NCBI GenBank assembly: GCA_019084025.1
Contig: JAHRBI010000007.1
Coordinates: 1 to 64,000 of the forward strand
Source of the DNA: Burkholderiaceae bacterium DAT-1
GTDB taxonomy: Bacteria; Pseudomonadota; Gammaproteobacteria; Burkholderiales; Chitinimonadaceae
DNA: 64,000 bases
Direction of reading: 5' to 3'
Below are positions 1-6,388 of the stretch, piece by piece. The translations under genes and the position numbers were made by a program. The notes beneath the pieces are model-generated. The model was not told the origin of the DNA. It searched no databases and worked only from the letters and a program-made list of their open reading frames with translations. How positions within the stretch are numbered: position 1 is the stretch's first letter; the number at the start of each line of letters is the position of its first letter.

Positions 1-8
1 CCGCCTCT

Positions 9-127
9 GGGGGGTCTCGCTCTTTAAACTGGATATTGCAGTCTGCGTGATGTGCGGGAAGCCTTGCTGCATCTGGGGTCTGGCCGTTTGCGTATGATAT
101 GACGCGGTGGACTCACCTGATGCCCCA
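9..127 (+). repeat. 119-bp direct repeat, copy A
   Basis: This segment aligns without gaps to 2221-2339, with about 11 mismatches counted by eye (roughly 90% identity). It ends exactly where the reading frame of the toxin-tail-like ORF begins (Asp-Ser-Pro-Asp-Ala-Pro). After both copies the sequences diverge, although both encode a Pro-Pro-Gly-Gly or Pro-Pro-Asn-Gly-Gly stretch followed by acidic residues. A shared upstream segment joined to different downstream tails is the layout expected of displaced polymorphic-toxin ends. The segment itself carries stop codons in the frames that would continue into the tails, so it is not an intact coding stretch now. The window edge hides what lies upstream. 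Confidence 0.85.
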
Positions 128-466
128 AACAGTGCAAGCCTTCCGCCGGGTGGACCCGACGATGACGATAACAAGATTCGGCAATCTGATCACGCAAAAC
201 AGCGACAGGGTGAGGGGCGTCCGACCGGTAAAGTTACCAATGATGTTCAAAATGCGCGAGCCTCTGATATTTATGTTCAGCCTGAAAATGGTAGATTTGT
301 TGTACGTGGACCAGGTGGAAGAGAGCATATTTTGGAAGGGAATGGTGAGCATGTAACTACAGTAACTGGTCGATCGAATTCTGCGCATTTAAATTTGGTG
401 CGAAATGGTACGAGAGTTCCTGCAACTGAGGAGCAGGTAAAATTTGTTAAATCGTTAGTTAGATAG
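107..466 (+). CDS. Polymorphic-toxin C-terminal-like fragment (119 aa)
   Basis: The frame opens at GTG 107 just after an in-frame TGA at 95-97, so this may be a displaced tail rather than a complete gene. The first 25 residues are a Pro/Gly/Asp-rich linker. From about residue 50 a compact domain follows, with a Gly-Arg-Phe-Val-Val-Arg-Gly-Pro-Gly-Gly turn, a His-Val-Thr-Thr-Val-Thr strand and a basic end (Val-Lys-Ser-Leu-Val-Arg). Such short terminal domains followed by a small separate gene are typical of Rhs, CdiA or Maf type toxin tips with immunity partners. I do not recognise the toxin family, and no nuclease motif is certain. The sequence from about 240 onward is clearly more AT-rich than the rest of the window, which suggests transfer. 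Confidence 0.4.
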   Translation: MDSPDAPNSASLPPGGPDDDDNKIRQSDHAKQRQGEGRPTGKVTNDVQNARASDIYVQPENGRFVVRGPGGREHILEGNGEHVTTVTGRSNSAHLNLVRNGTRVPATEEQVKFVKSLVR

Positions 467-474
467 GAATCGCT

Positions 475-756
475 TTGGATAATTGCGCACAACTATTAGA
501 AATGACAAAGTATGAAAAGTATGTATTAAAGCTGCTTGATACACAGCTAGGGATGTGGCAATCGGTTTGTGATTCCGTCGAGTCTTTAAAATTTCAAATC
601 GATCCTATTGAAAATACGATATATGCATCATGGTTGCCCTCTCCTTGCGGGGAAGATGGATATGTTTTTATCATATTTTATGATATTGAATCAGGCGAAA
701 GCATAACAGCTGAATATAATGCGGGTCGCCTCAGGCGAGCATATTCTCAAGACTGA
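475..756 (+). CDS. Hypothetical small acidic protein, candidate immunity protein (93 aa)
   Basis: The gene begins 8 bases after the toxin-like ORF stops. A TTG start at 475 is preceded by AGGA about 7 bases upstream. An ATG at 502 is an alternative but has a poorer ribosome-binding site. The product is small, acidic and rich in aromatic residues, with no signal peptide, consistent with a cytoplasmic binding protein. Its position immediately after a toxin-tail ORF and its AT-rich composition suggest an immunity protein for that toxin. The family is not recognised, so the role rests on context only. Confidence 0.45.
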   Translation: MDNCAQLLEMTKYEKYVLKLLDTQLGMWQSVCDSVESLKFQIDPIENTIYASWLPSPCGEDGYVFIIFYDIESGESITAEYNAGRLRRAYSQD

Positions 757-860
757 AACCCGCATCCATAATGTCATTCTGTAGCCTAGATTAGGCCTTA
801 TCGCGGCGTAATCCGGGTGCTGGGCGGTTGCCTGTTTCGTGCATAAACCCAGCTCGGTAG

Positions 861-887
861 GGCGCAATAACCGAAGGGCATTGCGCC
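861..887. repeat. Palindromic element GGCGCAAT-N11-ATTGCGCC
   Basis: Arms of eight bases (861-868 and 880-887) are perfect inverted repeats around an 11-base loop. The preceding bases (TCGGTAG) and the loop resemble the dispersed GGCGCAATAA..ATTGCGCC palindromes found between genes in many proteobacteria. It lies between the candidate immunity gene and the 47-aa ORF. There is no U-tract, so it is probably not a Rho-independent terminator. Confidence 0.6.
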
Positions 888-978
888 ATTAACCTTTGTT
901 ATTCTATTCAGCCCACCCATTGCATGGCTGGGCGGCTGATTTGGGGCTGGCCGGACTAAATTCCCCATGGAGCACCGC

Positions 979-1122
979 ATGAGCGGATACATCACCCTCC
1001 AAGACCTGAAGCGCACCGCCAAACACTGCCTGCGCCTCTACTTCGCCCCGCTGACCGGTGCCATCCGTGGAATCGTGCGGGAATATCGCCTGATTGAGCG
1101 CGAGGCGCGCAGGGGCGGTTGA
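979..1122 (+). CDS. Hypothetical 47-aa protein
   Basis: ATG 979 is preceded by GGAG seven bases upstream and the frame runs 48 codons to TGA 1120-1122. The product is strongly basic (Lys-Arg-Thr-Ala-Lys; Arg-Glu-Ala-Arg-Arg-Gly-Gly at the end), with a short Leu-Tyr-Phe-Ala-Pro-Leu core that could sit in or on a membrane. A 58-bp stretch of the gene (984-1041) is repeated almost exactly at 2427-2484 in a broken copy. Duplication together with a good ribosome-binding site suggests a real gene or a former one. No function is recognised. Confidence 0.4.
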   Translation: MSGYITLQDLKRTAKHCLRLYFAPLTGAIRGIVREYRLIEREARRGG

Positions 1123-1317
1123 TTCGGGAGAGATCAGCGCCTGGTTGTCGGTGATCTTGAAGACTTTGGGGGGCTGGGGTGGGTGGTTGCGTGTTTCCTG
1201 CATCTTTTCTGCATCCAATGTTGGCTGAGCTGCTTCCGGCATGGCGCATGCATGTACGCCCCAGTTTTGGGGACTTTATCATTCAAAAATGCACACAAGC
1301 GAATTTGCGTAGGTGTA

Positions 1318-1347
1318 AAATGGACAAATTAGCTAATTCATCCATTT
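1318..1347. promoter_or_regulatory. Palindromic operator of the toxin-antitoxin pair
   Basis: AAATGGA (1318-1324) and TCCATTT (1341-1347) are exact inverted repeats around a second exact palindrome, AATTAGCTAATT (1327-1338). The whole 30-bp element is centred at 1332/1333, directly before the antitoxin ribosome-binding site (GGAG at 1348-1351). Phd/YefM antitoxins repress their own operon through palindromes at this place, so this is very likely the autoregulatory operator. TAAAAT at 1316-1321 could be a -10 element but lacks a convincing -35. Confidence 0.75.
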
Positions 1348-1357
1348 GGAGTTGATC

Positions 1358-1609
1358 ATGCGCACCATGACCTCTGCTCACGCCCAGAATCATTTCGGGG
1401 AAATGCTCGACGTGGCCAGACGTGAGCCGGTGACCATCACTCGGCGTGGCCGTCCGGTTGCGGTGGTGGTGTCCATCGAGGATCTGCGGGACTTGGCCGC
1501 AGGCCGGGCGCTGGATGCGCTGACGCGCTACCGCCAAGCAGCGGATCAGGATCAGCGAGAGGCGATCAGTGAAACCGATTTGCTGGATCTGATTGCGAAT
1601 GCACACTAA
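1358..1609 (+). CDS. Type II antitoxin, Phd/YefM family (83 aa)
   Basis: Residues 1-55 fit the Phd/YefM DNA-binding fold: an N-terminal Ala-His-Ala-Gln-Asn-His-Phe-Gly-Glu segment, then Pro-Val-Thr-Ile-Thr-Arg-Arg-Gly-Arg-Pro-Val-Ala-Val-Val-Val-Ser. The C-terminal third is the variable toxin-binding tail. The ATG at 1358 has GGAG six bases upstream. An upstream in-frame TTG at 1346 lies inside the operator and is unlikely. The gene overlaps the toxin gene by 11 bases, so the two are translationally coupled. The protein should neutralise the PIN toxin and repress the operon through the upstream palindrome. Confidence 0.85.
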   Translation: MRTMTSAHAQNHFGEMLDVARREPVTITRRGRPVAVVVSIEDLRDLAAGRALDALTRYRQAADQDQREAISETDLLDLIANAH

Positions 1610-2027
1610 ACGCCATTCTGTGGTGTTTGACACCAGTACATTGGTGAGTGCCGCCATCTTGCCGCATTCGCAACCTGCCAAGGCACTGGAGCGCGCCTTC
1701 CATGACTGCACCCTCTTTGCATCTGATGCGACGCTGGCAGAGCTGCGGGAAGTGCTGGCACGCGACCGATTTGATCGGTATCGCTCACCGGCATTGCGAC
1801 AAGCGTTTTACCAGCTGATCAGTGACGCAGTAGAACGGATTGAAGTGCATGAAGACGTCCAGGATTGCCGAGATCCCAAGGACAACAAGTTTCTTGCGCT
1901 GGCCAAGGCTGCTGAGGCCGAAGTGATCATCAGTAGCGATGCTGATCTGCTGACGCTGCATCCATACCATGGCATCGAGATACTGACCCCGGCAGTCTTC
2001 CTGAACTGGGGTGAATCGGTGGTCTGA
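1599..2027 (+). CDS. PIN-domain ribonuclease toxin (142 aa)
   Basis: PIN-fold toxins are Mg-dependent ribonucleases. The acidic residues of the active site are visible: Asp11 in Val-Val-Phe-Asp-Thr-Ser, Glu48, Asp92 and Asp95 in Asp-Pro-Lys-Asp-Asn-Lys, and Asp114/Asp116 in Ser-Ser-Asp-Ala-Asp. The Asp-Pro-x-Asp-Asn motif and the length fit the 'putative toxin component, PIN family' group (COG1569-like) rather than classical VapC. ATG 1599 lies inside the antitoxin gene, giving an 11-base overlap. All catalytic acids are present, so the toxin appears intact. A small terminator follows. Confidence 0.85.
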   Translation: MHTKRHSVVFDTSTLVSAAILPHSQPAKALERAFHDCTLFASDATLAELREVLARDRFDRYRSPALRQAFYQLISDAVERIEVHEDVQDCRDPKDNKFLALAKAAEAEVIISSDADLLTLHPYHGIEILTPAVFLNWGESVV

Positions 2028-2063
2028 AGCGGTTCAAGCCACGCCATATACCTCCATTCTTAG

Positions 2064-2087
2064 CCGCCTCCGGGCGGTTTGCTATTT
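2064..2087 (+). terminator. Rho-independent terminator after the toxin gene
   Basis: The stem is CCGCC (2064-2068) with GGCGG (2073-2077), the loop is TCCG, and TTTGCTATTT follows. It lies 37 bases after the PIN toxin stop codon. Confidence 0.6.
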
Positions 2088-2220
2088 GTAGGCCTGTCGG
2101 TCGTCCTCGGCGGTCGGATAGCCTGCGCCCATCCTTGATGCAATTACCGCTGTATCCTGCGCGTGTACGTTCGCTTTGGGCGTGTCCGGACTGGTACACT
2201 ACAAGCCTAAAACCCGCATC

Positions 2221-2339
2221 AGGGGGTCTCGCTCTTTAAACTGGATATTGCGGTATGCGTGATGCGCGGGAAGCCTTGATGCGTCTGGGGTCTGGCCGTT
2301 TGCGTGTGATTGGGCGCAGTGGACTCACCTGATGCCCCA
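2221..2339 (+). repeat. 119-bp direct repeat, copy B
   Basis: This is the second copy of the element at 9-127. It is followed by a different tail that again encodes Asp-Ser-Pro-Asp-Ala-Pro and Pro-Pro-Asn-Gly-Gly, then a string ending near 2427 where the broken copy of the 47-aa ORF begins. The two copies bound about 2.1 kb holding the toxin-like ORF, the candidate immunity gene and the toxin-antitoxin pair. The region 2088-2220 between the terminator and this copy shows nothing else I can name. Confidence 0.85.
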
Positions 2340-2426
2340 GGCAGTAGAGCGAGTGCTATTCCTCCAAATGGTGGTGATCACGACAAAATTGACAAAAATA
2401 GTGATCCAAAGTACACGACGTCCCCT

Positions 2427-2502
2427 CGGATACATCACCCTCCAAGACCTGAAGCGCACCGCCAAACACAGCCTGCGCCTCTACACCGCACAAAATCCAT
2501 GA
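2427..2502 (+). pseudogene. Broken copy of the 47-aa ORF
   Basis: Bases 2427-2484 match 984-1041 with one difference, then the sequence diverges and the frame stops at TGA 2500-2502. The start codon and ribosome-binding site are lost: the copy joins unrelated sequence just after the second position of the original gene. It is a remnant, evidence that this patch arose by duplication and partial deletion. Confidence 0.6.
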
Positions 2503-2579
2503 CGCCCAAGGCGCCCTCCCATCCAAAACACAATGGGCTACGACAAGTGTTCAATTTTTACCAATTTCGGTGAAAACAC

Positions 2580-2608
2580 TTGGCCGTGATCTGGTGCAAC
2601 TTTACAAT
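2580..2608 (+). promoter_or_regulatory. Sigma-70-like promoter for the sodium/solute symporter
   Basis: TTGGCC (2580-2585) and TACAAT (2603-2608) are separated by 17 bases. Transcription would begin about 75 bases before the symporter ATG. Confidence 0.5.
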
Positions 2609-2688
2609 GCGCGGTCCTCTGGACTGCCCGTAACCGGTCGTTCAGAGTCTGTTTCGATCAACCTGATTCACAAGGACTCAAGCGCATC

Positions 2689-4158
2689 ATGTTGCTTTGG
2701 TTTGTCATTGCCTACTGGATCATCTCTGTAGCGATTGGTCTGTGGGCTGCGCTGCGTGTCAAAAGCTCGGCTGACTTTGCCGTGGCTGGCCGCCATCTGC
2801 CATTTTTCATGGTGACTGCGACCGTGTTTGCGACCTGGTTCGGCTCCGAGGCGGTACTGGGGATTCCGGCCACCTTTATTGATGGCAATCTGAAGTCCAT
2901 CGTGGCTGACCCGTTTGGTTCTTCGCTTTGCTTGATCTTTGTGGGGCTGTTCTTTGCCGCCCCGCTGTATCGTATGCGATTGCTGACTATCGGTGACTTC
3001 TATAAACGCCGTTATGGCCGTAAGGTAGAAGTGCTGACCTCGCTGGCCATTGTGGTGTCCTACCTTGGCTGGGTGGGGGCGCAGATTACCGCACTGGGTC
3101 TGGTGTTTAATGTGGTGTCCCAAGGGTCCATCAGTCAGGAAATGGGGATGTGGATTGGTTCGGGTACGATTCTGATCTACACCTTTTTCGGTGGGATGTG
3201 GGCGGTAGCCATTACTGACTTGGTGCAAATGGTGGTGATCGGACTGGGGCTGCTGTATATCGGGGGTGAAGTGTCTGGCATGGCTGGCGGAGTCGGGGCT
3301 GTTGTTCAGCATGCGTCTGCCGCAGGTAAATTTACCTTCCTGCCCAATATGGATCTGAAAGAAGTGATCGCCTTTACCGCGGCGGCCTGCACAATGATGC
3401 TCGGTTCGATTCCGCAGCAGGACGTTTTCCAGCGTGTGCAATCGGCTAAAACTGAAAAGATTGCCGTGTGGGGTTCGGTGCTGGGTGGTGGCTTGTATTT
3501 CCTGTTTGCATTTGTCCCCTTGTTCATCGGCTATGCCGCAACGATGATCGCACCCGACATGGTCAAGGGTTTGGTCTCCAATGGAGGAAGCCAGCTGATT
3601 CTCCCGCAATTCGTGATGCAGCATATGCCGTTTGTGGCGCAGGTGCTGTTCTTCGGGGCGTTGCTGTCGGCGATTAAGGGCTGTGCGTCGGCCACCTTGC
3701 TGGCACCGTCCGTGTCGTTCTCCGAGAATATTCTCAAGCCCATGCTGCCCAAGATGGACGACAAACAGCTGCTAAAGATGATGCGGATTGTGACGCTGGT
3801 ATTCACCGCGCTGGTGATGACCTACGCCATGAACTCCAAATCCAGTATCTTCGGCATGGTCGAAAGCGCCTACCAGGTCACCCTGGTGGCGGCCTTTGTC
3901 CCGCTGGCATTCGGCGTGTACTGGCGTCGCGCCACCAATCAGGGTGCGTTGCTGGCGATTGCTGCAGGCGTATCGGTGTGGCTGGGTATGATGTGGTTTG
4001 GCCCGGAGAGTCCGCTTATTCCCGCGCAGTTTGCCGGCTTGATGGCCAGCATCATCGGGATCATTGTCGGTTCGCTGATGCCACAGTTTGTCGAGCACAA
4101 CCACGAGGTGCACGATCAACTTCATCGCGGCGAGCATGCGCACGAATCGCTGAACTGA
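2689..4158 (+). CDS. Sodium:solute symporter family protein (489 aa)
   Basis: This is a polytopic inner-membrane transporter with about 13 hydrophobic segments and the sodium:solute symporter (SSS) signature region. It has an N-terminal Ser-Ala-Asp-Phe-Ala-Val-Ala-Gly-Arg segment, as in the (D/E)-(F/Y)-x-x-A-G-R entry motif, and a Gly-Ser-Ile-Pro-Gln-Gln-Asp-x-Phe-Gln-Arg loop near residue 245. Members co-transport proline, pantothenate, organic acids or similar solutes with Na+. The substrate cannot be told here. The C-terminus is a His-rich tail (His-Asn-His-Glu-Val-His ... Glu-His-Ala-His-Glu). The gene stands alone, has its own promoter and ends at a strong shared terminator. Confidence 0.88.
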   Translation: MLLWFVIAYWIISVAIGLWAALRVKSSADFAVAGRHLPFFMVTATVFATWFGSEAVLGIPATFIDGNLKSIVADPFGSSLCLIFVGLFFAAPLYRMRLLTIGDFYKRRYGRKVEVLTSLAIVVSYLGWVGAQITALGLVFNVVSQGSISQEMGMWIGSGTILIYTFFGGMWAVAITDLVQMVVIGLGLLYIGGEVSGMAGGVGAVVQHASAAGKFTFLPNMDLKEVIAFTAAACTMMLGSIPQQDVFQRVQSAKTEKIAVWGSVLGGGLYFLFAFVPLFIGYAATMIAPDMVKGLVSNGGSQLILPQFVMQHMPFVAQVLFFGALLSAIKGCASATLLAPSVSFSENILKPMLPKMDDKQLLKMMRIVTLVFTALVMTYAMNSKSSIFGMVESAYQVTLVAAFVPLAFGVYWRRATNQGALLAIAAGVSVWLGMMWFGPESPLIPAQFAGLMASIIGIIVGSLMPQFVEHNHEVHDQLHRGEHAHESLN

Positions 4159-4180
4159 TTGCGCGTGACGATACAAATAT

Positions 4181-4215
4181 AAAAACCACAGTGACACCAA
4201 ATCACTGTGGTTTTT
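4181..4215. terminator. Bidirectional Rho-independent terminator
   Basis: The 14-base arms (4181-4194 and 4202-4215, core ACCACAGTGA/TCACTGTGGT) are a perfect inverted repeat around a 7-base loop. They have A-runs on one side and T-runs on the other, so the element works for both the symporter gene and the convergent ispH gene. Confidence 0.95.
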
Positions 4216-4237
4216 TCTTGGATGGCCGCAAGCCGGC

Positions 4238-5173
4238 TTATTCTGCCTTCAGTAAATCCTTAGGCAAGGAAAACACGACGTTTTCTTCAATGCCTTGTAG
4301 CTCGGTCACGGATTCGGCACCAAACGAACGAATACGTTCGATGACTTCCAGTACCAGTGATTCGGGGGCTGACGCGCCAGCACTCAGACCAATGCGTGAT
4401 TTACCTTCAAACCAGGCAGGATCAAGCTCACCTGCGTTGTCGACCAGATAGGCGGGCAAGCCAAGATTGGTAGCAACCTCGCGCAGGCGGTTGGAGTTGG
4501 AGCTATTCTGCGAGCCCACCACGACCACCACATCGGTTTCATGACTCAGCTTTTTGACTGCATCCTGACGATTTTGCGTGGCGTAGCAAATGTCGTCCTT
4601 TTTCGGGCCAACAATATCTGGAAAGCGCGCGCGCAGTGCATTGACCACTGTTGCCGCATCATCCACGCTCAGCGTGGTCTGGGTCACATAAGCGAGCTTG
4701 GTGTCGGCTGGCACATCAAGTGTGGCAACATCATGCGTATCCTCAACAAGATACATATTTGCCGCACCCTGACCCATGGTGCCTTCTACTTCAGGGTGGC
4801 CTTTGTGGCCAATCATCACAATACGGAAACCCTGATCATGCAGGCGTTTGACTTCAAGATGCACTTTTGTCACAAGCGGGCAGGTTGCATCAAATACACG
4901 CAAGCCACGCTTTTCCGCTTCCTCTCGCACGGACTGCGGCACGCCGTGTGCAGAAAAAATGAGGGTCGCGCCTTCGGGCACATCGGGCAGATCCTCGATA
5001 AAGATTGCGCCCTTTGCGCGCAGGTTTTCTACAACAAATTTGTTATGCACAACTTCATGGCGTACATAGATCGGCGCACCAAAGCGATTTAATGCTTCCT
5101 CTACAATGGCAATGGCACGGTCAACGCCGGCACAGAATCCTCGAGGGTTCGCGAGAATGACTTGCTTGTGCAT
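4238..5173 (-). CDS. ispH: 4-hydroxy-3-methylbut-2-enyl diphosphate reductase
   Basis: IspH is the last enzyme of the MEP isoprenoid pathway; it reduces HMBPP to IPP and DMAPP with a 4Fe-4S cluster. The three cluster cysteines are in place: Cys14 (Arg-Gly-Phe-Cys-Ala-Gly), Cys98 (Asp-Ala-Thr-Cys-Pro) and Cys196 (Ile-Cys-Tyr-Ala-Thr-Gln). The His-Pro-Glu-Val-Glu-Gly-Thr motif with the catalytic Glu is also present. The start at 5173 is chosen because AGGA lies seven bases upstream and the product then begins [11 protein letters not shown]. It is 311 aa, normal for the family. Dxs and IspA of the same pathway lie at the other end of the window. Confidence 0.97.
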   Translation of the reverse strand: MHKQVILANPRGFCAGVDRAIAIVEEALNRFGAPIYVRHEVVHNKFVVENLRAKGAIFIEDLPDVPEGATLIFSAHGVPQSVREEAEKRGLRVFDATCPLVTKVHLEVKRLHDQGFRIVMIGHKGHPEVEGTMGQGAANMYLVEDTHDVATLDVPADTKLAYVTQTTLSVDDAATVVNALRARFPDIVGPKKDDICYATQNRQDAVKKLSHETDVVVVVGSQNSSNSNRLREVATNLGLPAYLVDNAGELDPAWFEGKSRIGLSAGASAPESLVLEVIERIRSFGAESVTELQGIEENVVFSLPKDLLKAE

Positions 5174-5360
5174 ATTCGTTCCTGAACAGTCAATCATGAT
5201 GACTGACTTTGAAAGTCAAAATAAGAAGGTGATTCTACCTGAGAACCGGTGTAAAGAGATGATATGAAGCTTGTTTGAGGCTGGCCGGAGGCGTAGAGTT
5301 CGACGCCTTATCGAGATCTCCCGTGAATGGGAATAACAACGCTAGAAAGCGGGGTGCAGA

Positions 5361-6353
5361 ATGTTCGCCTACTTTAGAGGCTCCTTTATTTTTGCTGCAT
5401 TGGCTGTTGCCGCAGGCGCTTGGCTGGGTGGTTTGCAGGGCGCATGGATTGTGCTGGTGTTAGCCGCACTTGAAACCAGCCTGAGTTTTGACAATGCAGT
5501 GGTCAATGCCAAGGTGCTGGCGGATATGGACCCGATCTGGCGCAAGCGCTTTCTAGTGTGGGGGATGCTGATTGCCGTATTCCTGATGCGCCTGATTTTT
5601 CCGCTGCTGATTGTAGGCGTAGTTGCCTCAATGGGCCCGGTCGAGGTGCTGCGGCTTGCCATCTTTGACGAACATAAGTATGCAGCCATTCTGACCAGTG
5701 CTCATCCGCAGATTGCTGCATTTGGCGGCACCTTTCTGATGATGGTGTTTCTGACATTCTTTATCGATCAAAGCAAGGAAGTACACTGGCTGGGATTTGT
5801 GGAAGATCGTCTCTCGCGGCTCGGCCGGCTTGAATCGATCCAGATGGCACTGACCCTGATGGCGCTGATGGCAGCCTCGACCGCACTCCCGACGGAAACG
5901 CGCCTCGCCTTTATCGAGGCAGGCTTGTGGGGGATTGTGACCTATGTTGCTGCGGATGGCGTAGGTGCCTTGCTGGGCGGTGAAGAGGGCGCGGCAGCGG
6001 CCGGCAAACAGGGGTTTGCAGGCTTTATGTATCTGGAAATACTGGATGCATCCTTCTCTTTTGATGGCGTGATTGGCGCATTCGCGCTGTCGCACAATCT
6101 GTTTGTGATTGCCCTGGGCTTGGGCGTGGGCGCAATGTTTGTACGCTCATTTACATTGATGCTGGTTGAACGTGGCACACTGGGCGAGTATCGCTATCTG
6201 GAGCATGGTGCATTCTGGGCGATCGGCGCCTTGGCCATCATTATGCTGGCGGGCGTGACCATGCATATTCCTGAGGCACTCACAGGCAGCATTGGCTTGG
6301 CGCTGATTGCGCTGAGTTTCTGGAGTTCACGTCAGGCGGCCAAGGCCGAGTAA
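5361..6353 (+). CDS. TerC-like / DUF475 integral membrane protein (330 aa)
   Basis: This is a polytopic membrane protein with about eight hydrophobic spans. The two conserved intramembrane acidic motifs of the TerC/Alx superfamily are visible: Leu-Glu-Thr-Ser-Leu-Ser-Phe-Asp-Asn-Ala near residue 36 and Leu-Glu-Ile-Leu-Asp-Ala-Ser-Phe-Ser-Phe-Asp-Gly near residue 225. Length and sequence fit the DUF475 branch. Relatives of TerC/Alx are metal-ion (often Mn2+) exporters, so metal homeostasis is the likely role, by inference. The 187 bases upstream contain an AGGCGT/ACGCCT hairpin (about 5290-5309) but no recognisable riboswitch. rmuC follows after 35 bases and may be co-transcribed. Confidence 0.85.
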   Translation: MFAYFRGSFIFAALAVAAGAWLGGLQGAWIVLVLAALETSLSFDNAVVNAKVLADMDPIWRKRFLVWGMLIAVFLMRLIFPLLIVGVVASMGPVEVLRLAIFDEHKYAAILTSAHPQIAAFGGTFLMMVFLTFFIDQSKEVHWLGFVEDRLSRLGRLESIQMALTLMALMAASTALPTETRLAFIEAGLWGIVTYVAADGVGALLGGEEGAAAAGKQGFAGFMYLEILDASFSFDGVIGAFALSHNLFVIALGLGVGAMFVRSFTLMLVERGTLGEYRYLEHGAFWAIGALAIIMLAGVTMHIPEALTGSIGLALIALSFWSSRQAAKAE

Positions 6354-6388
6354 CTATAGGCCGGTTGAGCAATCAAAAAATAGGATAG

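Noticed and set aside
99-356. Alternative plus-strand frame over the toxin-tail ORF
   Set aside because: Its product lacks the linker-plus-domain structure and it ends inside the better frame (107-466).
2310-2573. 87-codon frame after repeat copy B
   Set aside because: It runs through repeat B, a remnant tail and the broken 47-aa ORF in the wrong frame; the result is Pro/His-rich and looks like chance.
2668-3624. 318-codon open frame antisense to the sodium/solute symporter
   Set aside because: Composition (very His/Gln-rich) is that of a reversed membrane-protein gene; no ribosome-binding site or family motif.
5198-5360. yybP-ykoY riboswitch before the TerC-like gene
   Set aside because: The conserved GGGGAGUAGC and CAACAUACUC-type segments are not visible.
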